Below, piece after piece: positions 24,731 through 39,089 of a stretch of 64,000 bases of DNA (positions within the stretch are counted from its first letter, which is position 1; the number at the start of each line of letters is the position of its first letter). Both the position numbers and the translations under genes were made by a program. Where the stretch lies: NCBI RefSeq assembly GCF_052324685.1, contig NC_135212.1, forward strand, positions 6,671,278-6,735,277, in the 5' to 3' direction. The stretch comes from Brachyhypopomus gauderio (taxonomy: Eukaryota > Chordata > Actinopteri > Gymnotiformes > Hypopomidae). The notes beneath the pieces are model-generated. The model ran no database searches and was not told where the DNA came from. It saw only the letters and a program-made list of their open reading frames with translations.

Positions 24731-25243
24731 TAAAATCAGTTCGATATTTAACCAGGTTTTATTCCACACAAACAAAAGAAACTTCCATTACACAAAGTTA
24801 TACGACCTTAATGTGACGGGCGAGGAGTGCCAAATAAAAGGAAGTGATCGTACCAGTCTCAGGGAAAAGGGAAGATTAAATGGGTAAAGTGCACAAACTC
24901 AAAACCAATGACATAATCCAAATTAAGGATACAATAACTAGCAGTCAGCTGGTACAAAGACAAGACCAGACAAGACATATATAGACAGACAAACGACCCT
25001 CAGGTGTTGGGTATCCTAATAGGCCCCGCCCACAGGAGGGACGAACACAGTGCAACAAAAACAGGACATGACTTTTTTAAAGTGGAAAAGGTAGAATGAA
25101 ATTATGCCTCCACTAACAAAATGAATTGCTGTACCCGGCTGTACTGGGCTGTACTGTGTTATGTGGGGTTGTACTGGGCAGTACTGAGCACCCAACCACT
25201 GAAAGGTCATTACAATGCTCCATTTCTGATCCTTGAACCCATT
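24731..25243. other. Intergenic stretch, no gene recognised
   Basis: This is part of the gap between nr1h4 and chitin synthase. It contains a short GTACTGGGCTGTACTG-type reiteration at about 25130-25190 and nothing else I can support. Confidence 0.45.
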
Positions 25244-25590
25244 GGCTGTGTTCGAAATAGTCTACTACATACTACTGGCATACTGATCGAGCCCCAAATC
25301 AGTATGCCATGTGCAGCATGTGACCAAAATGAAAATTTCCAGTACGCGAAACATACCTGGATGACCTACTACTTCCGCAAAATATTCCAGTACGCAAACA
25401 GAGCAATCTTCGTGGTGTACTGCATCCCATCATGCAACGCTACGTTCACGTGACTCCGTAGTGTGTTTTGCTTTTGTCGCATACTGGAAACTGTACTGCA
25501 TACTACTACGAGGACCAGTATGCAGTATCCAGTATATACTGAGTCCAGTATGCAGTATCCAGTATGTAGTAGTCTATTTCGAACACAGCC
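25244..25590. mobile_element. 347-bp MITE with about 32-bp terminal inverted repeats
   Basis: The left end GGCTGTGTTCGAAATAGTCT and the right end (reverse complement GGCTGTGTTCGAAATAGACT) continue as matching inverted repeats into CTACATACT. The interior has no coding potential and is dense in AGTATGCAGTA words. It is a non-autonomous DNA transposon. I do not see a clear target duplication, so I leave the superfamily open. Confidence 0.85.
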
Positions 25591-25599
25591 TGAATCTCT

Positions 25600-26080
25600 C
25601 CTAACAAGTACATCCTGGTCAGAATTAGCTTCCTTCCTCCGACAACTCCAAAACTGTTCCGTGAGCTCCTGGACTCTATCTCCTACGAGCATAAATGTCC
25701 TCTCTAACAAACTTGTCAACATATGATTTGAAGTAACAGGCCAGCCAGAAACGTCTTCATTCGACTGTGTGTTTGTCAGGGATCCCTCCTCTGACCTCAT
25801 GGTTACCGTAATCATCCCCAGATGGTTCCTGCTGGCCTATTACCTTGTGTATTTATGCTCCTCCACTTATGATTCCTTGTAAAGTATTGGAAACAGTCCT
25901 GGTGTCTTTGCGCTGTCTGTGCTCCCCTGGAATTCCTTCTGCTGTCCCGTCTCTGCCTCTCGCCTTGTTCCTGTTGTACATGTCTGTCCTGGTGTGATCT
26001 TCCTACTACTTTGGGTTGTTTTTGGGGTTTATTTTTTGGATTTTGCCTCTTTAAATTAAATTAAACTGCACATGGATCCT
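25600..26080. repeat. Possible dispersed repeat
   Basis: C- and T-rich text with phrases such as CTGTCCCGTCTCTGCCTCTC and GGTTGTTTTTGGGGTTTA resembles retroelement terminal sequence seen in fishes. There are no clear boundaries and no coding content. Confidence 0.3.
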
Positions 26081-26746
26081 CACACATTCTGATTGTTATC
26101 ATGATGATGATGATGATGGTGATAATTTAACTTTTAGAAGACTGAAACCACATGTAATGGTGGCTGTGAGGAGTGTGTGAGAGGTGTGCGCTGTTGCTGG
26201 GGGTCTTCATTCTCCATGGCGACATAGGAAGCACAGCAACGAACAATGCAAAAGTAACCATGGTAGCACTGACACCCTAGTGCTGAGGTGGTGGGCACTG
26301 CACTGGAGGAGAGATACTGGGGCTTTAAGAACCGGGGCAAACAAACTAGGGGCAGGTGCTCGGGGTTAATAATCAAGTGATTGGGAGCAGGGCAGTGGTG
26401 GAAGAGTGTGTGTGTGTGTGTGTGTTCTTCTTCCTGGGTGCTGAGTGCACAATGACAATCCATATGTTGACCCAAAGTTTTCTAACACACTACAGTAGTC
26501 CACAAAATCATAAAAATCAAAACATTTATTTCACTGTTATCTCTTACATTCATTCCTGCAGCTGTTGAGTGACATTCGTGACCACCAATATTCTCTGCTG
26601 GATCATGTTTTACAGGCTTTGACAACATCCTCGGGAGATCCATGCTAATTCCAGAGCCACATTCTAACTTACACCTCTTCTGTAAGAAGTAGAAAAAGCA
26701 CAGAAACAGTCTTTGAGGCCCCGTCCCCCGCCCTCTCGCTGCGGTG

Positions 26747-27212
26747 TCACTGCACGTCCCAGATCTCACAGAGCAAAGGGTTAAACTTGTGATCGCTCAC
26801 ACGCCACGACTCCAGCATCTCGGCGTGGTGGTGGTTCAGCGTCCGCAGCTCGGTGAGACGGCCCAGAAGTCGAGCAAAGTGCTGGGGTTTGTGCGGATGC
26901 TGCCTCTTACAGAACCCCCTCAGAACCTCCAGCATGGGCTCCTGTAGCCTCTCCACTGCCTGCTGGTCCTTCACATACGGCCGGTCTGCCATGGGGAAAA
27001 CACTGCCCAGTCACAACCATATCAAGACCGCTCTACGACCCTCAAGAATCAGATGTGATTTAGCTGTCCATGAAGACTAGGCTATTCTTTTACATCAGCA
27101 TGTTATCTCACATTTCACATGATGCCGCTGATTAACGTGGGCAATGGTAGCAATAATTGTAGTATATAATAGTAATAGTAGAATCATACTACTATGGAGA
27201 GATAGAAAGAGT

Positions 27213-27302
<90 letters not shown>

Positions 27303-27853
27303 ATACAGTTCTGGACAGGATGTTTCAGACAGAGGTCATTCTTCAAATGTGCAAGCAAAGTGTTTCTGAATTAGTAGGAGGAGGAACCAGTTTTAAAAGT
27401 AGATGTTTAAATCATCGTTTTCATTCCAAGGGATTGTAATATTCCGTGAGCGTAGATTGTAGCGTAGATGGAATGAAAGCTGGAAGCGTGATTTTTGTGG
27501 TTGCTACTCCATATTATAGTGTTGTTAGAGTTACCAAGACACCTGTTAAATAACATTGTCTTGGAGATAAAATAGCTTAAAGTTGTGGTAATAAGGAAGG
27601 GAAATTTTCAGAGGCTGATATTTGCACGAAAGTTCTTTATCATTAATTATTAATTCAACAGTTAAACAATGTTTAATATTTATTCTAGTAAAGGTGACGC
27701 CTATTTAATCGGTTTTCTTTGTACATATGCCCCAAATGGACAAACTGGACATATTCCAGCAGAAATAGTCCAGTAAGCATATTCCAGTGAGAAATCAGTT
27801 TGGGAAAAAAGTATATCTGGGTTTATCTTTGTTGAGGGTCGCAGTGTGTTGTC

Positions 27854-27927
<74 letters not shown>

Positions 27928-30900
27928 TGTGTGTGTGTGTGTGTGCGCGTGCTCACCTGGGGATAGGATGGTGATGGCTGTGAGGAGAGCTTGTTCCTCT
28001 TGCATCATCTGCAGCTCACCGATGCTTTTGTAGAAATTGAACATGGGGGTGATGAACTCTTCAGAGATACCTGTGAGGAAAGGACAGAGAGAGTCTAACA
28101 CAGCCATGTAGAACTAAGGACAGAGAGAGTCTAACACAGCCATGTAGATCTAAGGACAGGAGAGTCTAACACAGCCATGTAGATCTAAGGACAGGAGAGT
28201 CTAACACAGCCATGTAGATCTAAGAACAGGAGAGTCTAACACAGCCATGTAGAACTAAAGACAGGAGAGTCTAACACAGCCATGTAGAACTAAGGACAGA
28301 GAGAGTCTAACACAGCCATGTAGAACTAAAGACAGGAGAGTCTAACACAGCCATGTAGAACTAAGAACAGGAGAGTCTAACACAGCCATGTAGAACTAAA
28401 GACAGGAGAGTCTAACACAGCCATGTAGATCTAAGGACAGGAGAGTCTAACACAGCCATGTAGAACTAAGGACAGAGAGAGTCTAACACAGCCATGTAGA
28501 TCTAAAGACAGGAGAGTCTAACACAGCCATGTAGATCTAAGAACAGGAGAGTCTAACACAGCCATGTAGAACTAAAGACAGGAGAGTCTAACACAGCCAT
28601 GTAGATCTAAGGACAGGAGAGTCTAACACAGCCATGTAGATCTAAGGACAGGAGAGTCTAACACAGCCATGTAGATCTAAAGACAGGAGAGTCTAACACA
28701 GCCATGTAGATCTAAGAACAGGAGAGTCTAACACAGCCATGTAGAACTAAAGACAGGAGAGTCTAACACAGCCATGTAGATCTAAGGACAGGAGAGTCTA
28801 ACACAGCCATGTAAAACTAAGGACAGGACAGGTTCATCCAGTGGCACTCGTATTGTTATTGTGTTGGACATGTTGTATCCCACTAACACAATAGTAACCC
28901 CTCCCCCGTTTGCTAAACACAAGGGTAAAAGGTAGTTCTTAGGTTTATGTTAAGCTGAAGTTCATGACTTACATAAGTTGTTTAGATCTGGACAAACAAA
29001 CAAACAAAGCATTAAGGTTGTTTTGAGCTTCTATGAGAGTCCAGTTTGCTTCACATATAAATGATGATACCAGATGATCTTTCATTTCTTAGCTGACTTT
29101 TCTCCGTGAAATAAATTGTGGTTTTGATGGAAGCCCAACTGATTTGAGTCTATTCTCACTGTAGAGTTACACGACTTCCATGTCTGAATGAGGTTTTGAT
29201 GGACAGGCAGGAAATCAGAACATGTCACCAACCAACACCAAGAACACAAATGCCAAACCCTTGAAATTAAGGCTTTACATTCTGGTCTTCAGCACTTCAG
29301 TCTCTAGGACCTCCATTTTCAACGTCATATCAGCAAGTTCTCCTGCTTTACTGTGTCACGAGAAAGGAGGATTTATAGAAAAAGAATGAATGACTCAGTC
29401 TGTCACTTAGCTCAAATGTATTAATACTGAACTGGATAAAACAGTCTACCTCACAGAGGAATGAGGTGTGCTGAAGAATTTGGCCAGTGGGAGGCAGTGT
29501 TGTGCCTCCCATTTAATTATCAGAAAAAAACAGACAATGTAAATGTGCCATATTTTGTCAATTGTGATTTTTACACCGCAATCAAAATGTGTCCCCGCTC
29601 CCATCTGCGCAGTTAGAACACACACACACACACACACACACACTAGTGATTACTAGGGGGCTTTGGATCATACGTGCCCAGAGCGGTGGGCAGCCCTAGC
29701 CCGGCGCCCGGGGAGCAGTTGGGGTTAGGTGCCTTGCTCAAGGGCACCTCAGTCATGGTCTCAGGTCTGGGAATCGAACCCACGACCCTCCGGTCACAAG
29801 ACCAGTTCCCTATCACAGGATCATGACTGCCCCACCAGGCCATGACTGCACAGATGTGGACTCAATAAAACCATTATTTAAATTCTGAAATTCAATTACC
29901 TCATACTGAGCTAAAACCTGGAGGCAGCATTTACACAATATATTTGAGCTTTTAAAATGAATCGACAGTCGTTTAATTTGTCATGTTCAAACATGTTCTA
30001 ATTCATAATGGTGGGCACCACTAACCCTGGCCGTCCCAGCCCAGCAGCGCTGGAGTCCTGCGTGTGTGCAGCTGTTCTCATTGCTATAAAGATTATTCTT
30101 TGTTGAGAGTGGGAACTAAGAGCTCTTTTCTGAAGTAAAATTCAGTTTGGAGGACCAAAAGGTGATCTGTTTTTCAAAAAAGCCAGTTGGCAGAAATCCC
30201 TATTGAAAGGTCACTGCGTACAATCTCGTGAAACCCAACTCACTCTAATGAGTTTCAGAAGTATCCTTTAAATAGCAGGCAGAACAGTGATGCAAACAAT
30301 TAAATACGTTCAGAAAGAACGAGGAAAACAGCCATCTTACGTGGTAGAGACGCCCTGCCTGCCAACCGAGACGGCAACCACGCAGTCTCCACGCGAAGCC
30401 GTTTTTACTTTGCGGAGATGCAATCGTAACGGAATTACAGACCTTTCAGGTGCTCATTTAAATGCTTTGTGATGGAGGGATAACCTTTGTCACTGCTTTC
30501 CCAAGAAAGAGGGTGAGGGGATAAAACTCCCCCTGCACCATCCAGATGCATCACAGACCCGTCAAACCAGGGAAATGTCACTAGTGCTGAGAGGCAGAGA
30601 GAGGGACAATGGCCTCTCGATGTTTAGATAGGGAACAATGGCCTCTGTCCACAGAGCCTCTCCTTCTCCCCCCGCTGGCCTTTGGCGTGAATATTTTGTA
30701 GCTCTCGCTCAGGAAAGAGCGTGACATACTTAGACAGCCTCTACAGTGGTGCATTCATAGCTGTGTGTAGGAATATCTGTGGGTCTGCACAGAGATGACA
30801 CTCCTCCATCACTCCTCCATCACCACTCCATCACCCGTCAGAGGGCGGAGGAGGCTGAAATGTTAGGGGCTTTTTTTCAAACACTTGCAAGTCGAGTGTG

Positions 30901-32748
30901 AGACTGTTTTTAGTCTTCACTGTCAGTAGAATGACTTGAACTGTACCCGGACTTGGACAATAGGCCTAACACCATTTAATGGTGTGTTTAGGTTCATTTG
31001 GGGGTGTCAACATTTTCAGTCAAATCAATTTTTGTTTTTGAAATAATCTTATGACCCACAGCAAAGTGATTTGTGATGTAGCCTACTGTTCATCTCTGGA
31101 AAACCGTTCAGAGTGGTGTTCAGAGTGGTGTTCTGTTTTCTGTTCAACTAAATTCAGCAGCAAACTGCAACTTCTATTTTATGCATTTAATCAACAGCAT
31201 TACATAATCAAGACAAGTACATATCCTAAGGTCCCCAATATAGGCCACAGTGATAAATCAGTTATGTCAGCCTTTCCCAGAGACCAGCCCAATCAGGGTC
31301 AAGGGTTAATCCTAAATCAAAAGTCTCGTTAAGCTTGCACTGAAGATTTATGAGAAATTTATGTTTAATTTAGTCAAAGCAGTGAACACAAAAGACGTTT
31401 TCAGATAGCTAACAAATGTGAGCGTTGACTCTGTTGACTGTGTAGTATTCATGATCAAGAGTGTGAAGGAGAGTGTGATTCTGCCAGAGGGCGTAGCTGA
31501 CGGTGCAGTGATGGAGGAGAGGAGTACCGCTCTTGCGTATGCGTTCCTCCAACACCTCCGAGTGTCCTTGTGGAAGCTTCCTGGTGAAGACCTGGGCGGA
31601 GCGCAGGAACATGGCTTCCACTGCTGAGCCCTTCAGCAGAGCGATCTGATCCTCGTGGTCCAGAGAGAGGAACCCTGCTCACACATCGCTCAGAAGATAA
31701 GACCTCTGTGCAGCTGACCACCCCCGAGTGTCCATGCTTTATTTAAAAGAAATGTTAAAACCACTGGAAGCTAGTGTGTGTTTGTACGTGTGTGTTATTA
31801 TATTTTGCAATTACACTGTCAAGACTTCTAACCTGGGATTTTTTTCGTGAATTCCACCAGCACCTGGACATGAGTGGTTGCCATCTCTATCAGGAGGAGG
31901 AAGTTCTCCTCAGTACTGAACTGCTCCTGCAGCTGTAGACACAGAGAGAGTACGAGTGAAGCCTCTCCTGACGCAAACCTTCACTGCCCACGGTTTACAC
32001 GGCAGCAGGTCGACCGCCGAGCTCGTGCAACCATCAGCAGTAGCACAGGGTGTGTATGATGTGTTAGTGTTCTGTGTGTTGGGATATCACACTCAGAATT
32101 GGCTCTAGTTTAGACGCGATAACAAAATCTTGTCTACCACTACCACAGCTGCTCTCTCAAATTTTCAAAAAACACAGTAACTAAGAGCGTACCAGTTTCT
32201 TGGCCATGTCTTGAGGAATACGATGTTTATTGTATGCATCAAGAATGTAATTCAGCAAATTCTGCTGCTCTTGACTGAGTTCCACTTTTTCCTACAATGA
32301 GAAAAGGAAAACATTATTTACACCCAAAACAATACTGCCATGCAGGATCGTTGCAGCAAATTCTGGGCCCTGTACACTCTCAATGTCAGTGGGCCCCTAT
32401 AAATGCCAGTAAACGAGGCACATGAGCAAAGTGGGCCCCTCTCCCTACTCGGGCCCTGGGTAGTCAGGTCCACTTTCCCCCCTCTACCACACCCATGCTG
32501 CCATGTATTCTTCTTTGAGCTTAACTACTTGAAGTGTAAATTATGCTCATTAATGAATAACATTTAACCCAGTTAAGCTGTAATACAGTTTTATAACACT
32601 ACAACAGCATGTAACAATAATGTAAGCACCAGAGAGATTACAATGAATCACTACATGGAAGTCCATCACTGAAGCTGACCTTGGACCATCCCAATGACAC
32701 TTCAATAAACGTTATCAGTTAGTTACTTCAACCTTGTAACAACAAATC

Positions 32749-32804
<56 letters not shown>

Positions 32805-35800
32805 ATGTGTGTGTGTGTGTGTGTTCACTACATCTTTCAATATTTTCAAAATACTGATGTAAAACAAGATATAGAACCATATGAAATTAAACATAATGAG
32901 TAACCACCTTTGACCTGCAAATACTGAGTCATTTGGTGTACCAGGATCCTTTTGGAGATAAATTCCCAAAGTTAATAAATGAATAAATAATATATTTTGC
33001 ACTCACTTTGAATGTTTTTGTTGTAGAAGTGACCTGTTTTGCATCTCCACTGTCTCCCACATCTGTGAGGAAACCCGTTGAGTCTGATGAGGATTTGGGG
33101 TTTTTCCTCAGTCTTTTGGACTTGCACTGGATCTCTGTTAACAAACCTTCAATGGCAGTCCACCAAAGCAAAGATCACACACTGTTCTTAGATCAGTCCA
33201 CCAAAGCAAAGATCACACACTGTTCTTAGATCAGTCCACCAAAGCAAAGATTACACACTGTTCTTAGATCAGTCCACCAAAGAAAATATCACACACTATA
33301 CTGAGATCAGCCCACAAAAGCAAAGATTACAACTGTGGAATAATCTTAATCAGACACAGTCTCAATGTTTAAAACTCAACTAAAGACTTATCTGTTTAGT
33401 TTGGCCTTTGAATAATCTGTTACATATTTACCACATCACATATCTTTCTTCTCTGAGGTTCACTTGGGGAGTAACACTGCAGTTGGAGCCTACAATACCA
33501 GTATCATCACTCCGACACGGAATGAAAACCTGGCGTTCATCATAAGACATTATATCAACACCCAGAACTTTCATTCTAGTTACCTTATACTTAGCCTGAT
33601 TGTGTGATTTGTTTGTAACTTGTGTATTAGTCTGTATAATTTGTTTTTGTGTAATTTGTGTGTTAACGGGCCGCCCAATGGAGGATGGGTTCCCTTTTGA
33701 GTCTTGGTCCTCCCAAGGTTTCTTCCTATTCCCCACCATCATAGGGAGTTTTTCCTCGCCACTGTCGCCTTTGGCTTGCTCATTAGGGTTCTGGACCCAT
33801 AGTATTGTTAACCTTGTAAATCCTGTAAAGCGCTTTGTGACAACATATGTTGTGAAAAGCACTATACAAATATATTTGATTTGATTACACACTGTACTGT
33901 GATCAGTCCACCAAAGCTAAGATCACACTGTACTGTGATCAGTCCACCCAAGCAAAGATCAAACACTGTGCTGATGTCAGACCATTAAAACAAAGACCAA
34001 AGACTGTACTTAGATCAGCTTTACAAAGCAAAGATCACACATTGCACTGAAATCACCCCAACAAAAACAAACATTTAGTACAAAACAGAAATTTTCCCAT
34101 TGTAAATTCCCTTTGGGATTTTCACTTTTGCTACATTATAAAAACCACAAAATTGGGTCTACATATTCCAAACTGCATTAAGTATGTAACATCGGACAGT
34201 AATTAGAGAGACACGCTGTGTTATTTGAACAAAGACATGTGTCATGTAGGTGTTGAGTTATTAGAACATCCATATAAGGTTTCAAGTGGTTTCGCTGTTT
34301 TATGTGCAGTACAAGTGAACTTCAGGGAAATGCCCCTTCACTGAAAAGCAAAAGAATGGAGGGACATGTTCCCATCGTGCCTGGGTAGTGCGCGAGTGGA
34401 AGTGCGTAGGGAACGGCCTGGATGCCAGCTGCTGCAATATTCATCTAAGGGTTAATGCACTATTGATGAGAAACAGGAGTTGATCAGGGGCTCCTGCTCA
34501 AGGACTCAGCGATGCACGGCCACACGGCCGCCTGCTCCTCGCTGGGAAACCCACAAGAACGCTGTTGTCAGACCTGCTCTTACTGCAAACCATAACACAT
34601 AACCCTCCCTTCTGTTATTTCATCCCATTAAAAGTGCTCAGTCCTCTTCTCAGAAGTGTCGGCCTTCTGGCCGTCTGGCGGCCCTGTGCTCTCCGAGCAG
34701 GATCTCACATACTCAGACTGTCCTGCTCTGGGTGATGTGCTCTCACAGTTGCATGCCTGCCATTGTGTCCAGAAGCTGCAATGCTATCTGAGTGATGTTT
34801 AAGTGTTCGGTGTGGTCTGACAGCTGATTTGGCATGTGCTGTGGCTAAAATTCTCTATAGAAATTATGTTATGATCTCTCAAAATGGGTGGTTGCATGTC
34901 ATTTTTGCTTTGCCATTGCTCTCTGCATCAGATAAGGGTATCATTTTTACATTCAGACAGCATGCCACATATCAGCAGTTGAATTTTGGAAGAAAGGTTC
35001 TCCCTGCACAAACACTAAACCAGCACCCCCATCTACCTGCACAAACACTAAACCAGCACCTCCATCTTCCTGCACAAACACTAAACCAGCACCCCCATCT
35101 TCCTGCACAAACACTAAACCAGCACCTCCATCTCCCTGCACAAACACTCAACCAGCACCTCCATCTCCCTGCACAAACACTCAACCAGCACCCCATCTAC
35201 CTGCACAAACACTCAACCAGCACCTCCATCTCCCTGCACAAACACTAAACCAGCACCTCCATCTCCCTGCATAAACACTAAACCAGCACCTCCATCTCCC
35301 TGCATAAACACTCAACCAGCACCTCCATCTCCCTGCACAAACACTAAACCAGCACTTCCATCTCCCTGCACAAACACTCAACCAGCACCTCCATCTCCCT
35401 GCACGAACACTAAACCAGCACCTCCATCTCCCTGCACTTACACTCAGCCAGCATCCCCATCTCCCTGCACAAACACTAAACCAGCACCTCCATCTCCCTG
35501 CACAAACACTAAACCAGCACCTCCATCTCCCTGCACGAACACTAAACCAGCACCTCCATCTCCCTGCACAAACACTCAACCAGTACCCCCATCTACCTGC
35601 ATAAACACTCAGCCAGCACCTCCATCTCCCTGCACAAACACTAAACCAGCCCCCCCATCTCCCTGTACGAACACTAAACCAGCACCTCCATCTCCCTGCA
35701 CTTACACTCAGCCAGCACCTCCATCTCCCTGCACAAACACTAAACCAGCCCCCCCATCTCCCTGCACAAACACTCAACCAGCACCTCCATCTCTCTGCAC

Positions 35801-38800
35801 AAACACTAAACCAGCACCTCCATCTCCCTGCACGAACACTAAACCAGCACCTCCATCTCCCTGCACTTACACTCAGCCAGCATCCCCATCTCCCTGCACA
35901 AACACTAAACCAGCACCTCCATCTCCCTGCACGAACACTAAACCAGCACCTCCATCTCCCTGCACTTACACTCAGCCAGCACCTCCATCTCCCTGCACAA
36001 ACACTAAACCAGCACCTCCATCTCCCTGCACAAACACTAAACCAGCACCTCCATCTCCCTGCACGAACACTAAACCAGCACCTCCATCTCCCTGCACTTA
36101 CACTCAGCCAGCACCTCCATCTCCCTGCACAAACACTAAACCAGCACCTCCATCTCCCTGCACAAACACTAAACCAACACCTCCATCTCCCTGCACAAAC
36201 ACTAAACCAGCACCTCCATCTCCCTGCACAAACACTAAACCAACACCCCCATCTCCCTGCACAAACACTAAACCAGCACCTCCATCTCCCTGCACAAACA
36301 CTAAACCAACACCCCCATCTCCCTGCACAAACACTAAACCAGCACCCCCATCTCCCTGCACAAACACTCAACCAGCACCTCCATCTCCCTGCACAAACAC
36401 TAAACCAACACCCCCATCTCCCTGCACAAACACTAAACCAGCACCTCCATCTCCCTGCACAAACACTAAACCAGCACCTCCATCTCCCTGCACTTACACT
36501 CAGCCAGCATCCCCATCTCCCTGCACTTACACTCAGCCAGCATCCCCATCTCCTTGCACTTCCGGAGTCTGCATTCCTGACACTTCCTCCGCATGTACAT
36601 GTCCATCTCACAGTGGCCGCCGCTCTTACACTTATACACAGCATTCTTCGTTATGCTTCGCCTGAAAAACCCTGCAAGACACATAAAAGAAACGTCTACA
36701 ACACAACAATGAAATTTCTGTAGCACAGATGTTTTGTGGGGTGTATTCATTTGGTTTTAAAAAACTTGCTCTTAAGTAGTTCTTTATTAAACGAACACTT
36801 CTTTGGTTCAGTGTGTATTCATTATAAAGTATCACAGACTAACTAGATTCAACAAACATGCTCCCTCTCATTTACGCCTCCAAACCGGATCGTAGCACCA
36901 GTGCGTGAAACTGTGAGCGAGGTATAACACTGTAACAAAGATACTGGTGCCTCCCCTGCTCCGGCCTCAGAGGACGGGTAATTAAACATTCTAGCAGGGG
37001 TCTGCTGAGCACACTGACGTGCAGTAACATTGCATTAACATTGCATGGTGGCTCTTTGCTCTGGTTCCTGAGCATCATAATTCAGCCCGAAAGCCGAGAA
37101 GAAACCAAACCTAGTCTGGGAGTGAGGGAGCGTGGAGGCTGGCCAAGCCTCCTGCCGGCAGGGCGCATGGCAAGGCACTTGCCCTTTGGGTATTGTCCAT
37201 GCACAGGTGGAATTACACTTACAGTCATTCACCCAATGGGTTTCTAAAGAGCTAAAATTGGTCCGTGGGGTTGCGTATCATAGATAGCAACAGAGTTACC
37301 GAGATCATGTTACCGACATCATGCACAGGTTCGCTGTCGTCAAGAAATTAATTAGGACACGGGCTGCATTTTAAACTAGGATGCATGTGATGATCTGTTG
37401 AATCTCTTGCTGTGTGGAATCAACATGTTAATGCAGAGAGGAAATTGGCCAGGTTGTGTTGCAGTCCTAAAAAAAATGTCCTTTAAATACAGCTATGTGC
37501 TGCAACATGAGGTGCATGCTTAGACTTTTGGTCTTCACCTTTACAGCCCTCACATGTGAGAGCATTGTAGTGATATCCCGAGGCCTTGTCTCCACACACC
37601 ACACACACTTCTTCCTTTCTCATCTTCCCCGAGTGAGCAGGGTGCCTGGATCTCTTGTACACAGTGGGGGCGATGGGCACAGGCTCCTCCATCTCTGCTT
37701 CAAAACCCCCCTCCAGAGAATCCTTCCTCAGCTCCACCAGGCCGGACGGAGAGCACCACTCGTCTGTGCTGTAGGGAGGATAGTAGCTTTGGCTGGAGAA
37801 GTATGATGCTGGGGACATGGGTGGCTCCACTGTGGAGTATTGCATGCTGGGATAGTAGAAGGGCAGGACCTCCTGGTCGTGAAGCAGAGGGCTGCTCTGC
37901 TCTGCCAGTATATCTGAAAGACGAGAAGGGAAAGGTGTGTGTGTGAGGCACAGCTGACCACCAACACACAACAGCTGACAACCAACACATTTCACTGAGT
38001 TAAGAAACTCACGTTAAGATGTTAAGAGTTGAGTTAAGAAGTCCACAGCACAGAGGGTTAATGGTCCCTAACCCCCTTACAGCAGCAATCAGTGAAACTC
38101 CAGCAAACAGGTGTAGAGTTACCTGCCTAGCCAGCAGTAGCATCACCACTCCTGTTCATTACAGTAAAGCATGCCTGTGTCTGTACTCTTTACAGCTGAT
38201 AGCTGTTGATATGAAAACAAATTCCTGGAAGCGCTACAAAACCTATCCACCACACCCTCAAATAAAGTTACAAATAATTAACCACTCAGACTCTACATAG
38301 ATACTCTATTCAAAGGCATATGCGCTCACTCAGTTAACAAATACTGTATATTCACTTGCTATACATGCTACATATATACAGATATACACACACACACATA
38401 TATATATATATAAATATTCATGTATTTATTCACTTATTTGTTGTAGCTTTAAAAAGTGCTTTAAAACCTTCACAAAGAATGGTTTTTATTAAATCATTTA
38501 AACCCAAAACAACATCCCCAACATGTAGCCGCTTAGAACATGTAAAGACTGCGTACATAAAACTATTTAAAGATAGCAGACGGGAGATTGCATGCTGTTG
38601 CATTGCCAACTACATAAGTCATTCACTTTATTATCAGTAACAGAATTTACCTGTGGTTCCCTCTCACTCTACACGGTGCAGTAGTTCGTACCCACCTGGA
38701 GTACTCTCTTGCCCCATGGACATTTCAACAGCCCCCAGCTTGGCTATCAGTGATGTTTCTCTTAGCCCTAACACAGAGCAACTAAGTCCATTTTTAGTTC

Positions 38801-38995
38801 AGTGCGGTAGTTTGCTCTTTCTCACTGCTGAAACACCTTTTCATGAATCCCAGACACTCTCTGGGATGCCTTACAAGTGCCACGGGAACAAAGGTGGCTG
38901 TGGTTGCTTATTAACCTGACAACACTCACATTTCTGTGTCTCTATTACAAGTAGCAAGTAGCTGCATCATAATGCGAAAGGCCACATTACACTTA

Positions 38996-39089
<94 letters not shown>

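Noticed and set aside
28081-28816. Regular array resembling a CRISPR
   Set aside because: Units are contiguous with no unique spacers, in a vertebrate intron. It is a minisatellite. The same reasoning applies to the arrays at 0.95, 2.07, 35-36.5, 41.3 and 53.2 kb.
35181-36644. A 487-codon minus-strand frame with repeating [11 protein letters not shown] units
   Set aside because: It is a frame of the 33-bp nr1h4 minisatellite that differs from the true exon frame. The real exon, with zinc-finger codons, lies in another frame at 36671-36531.
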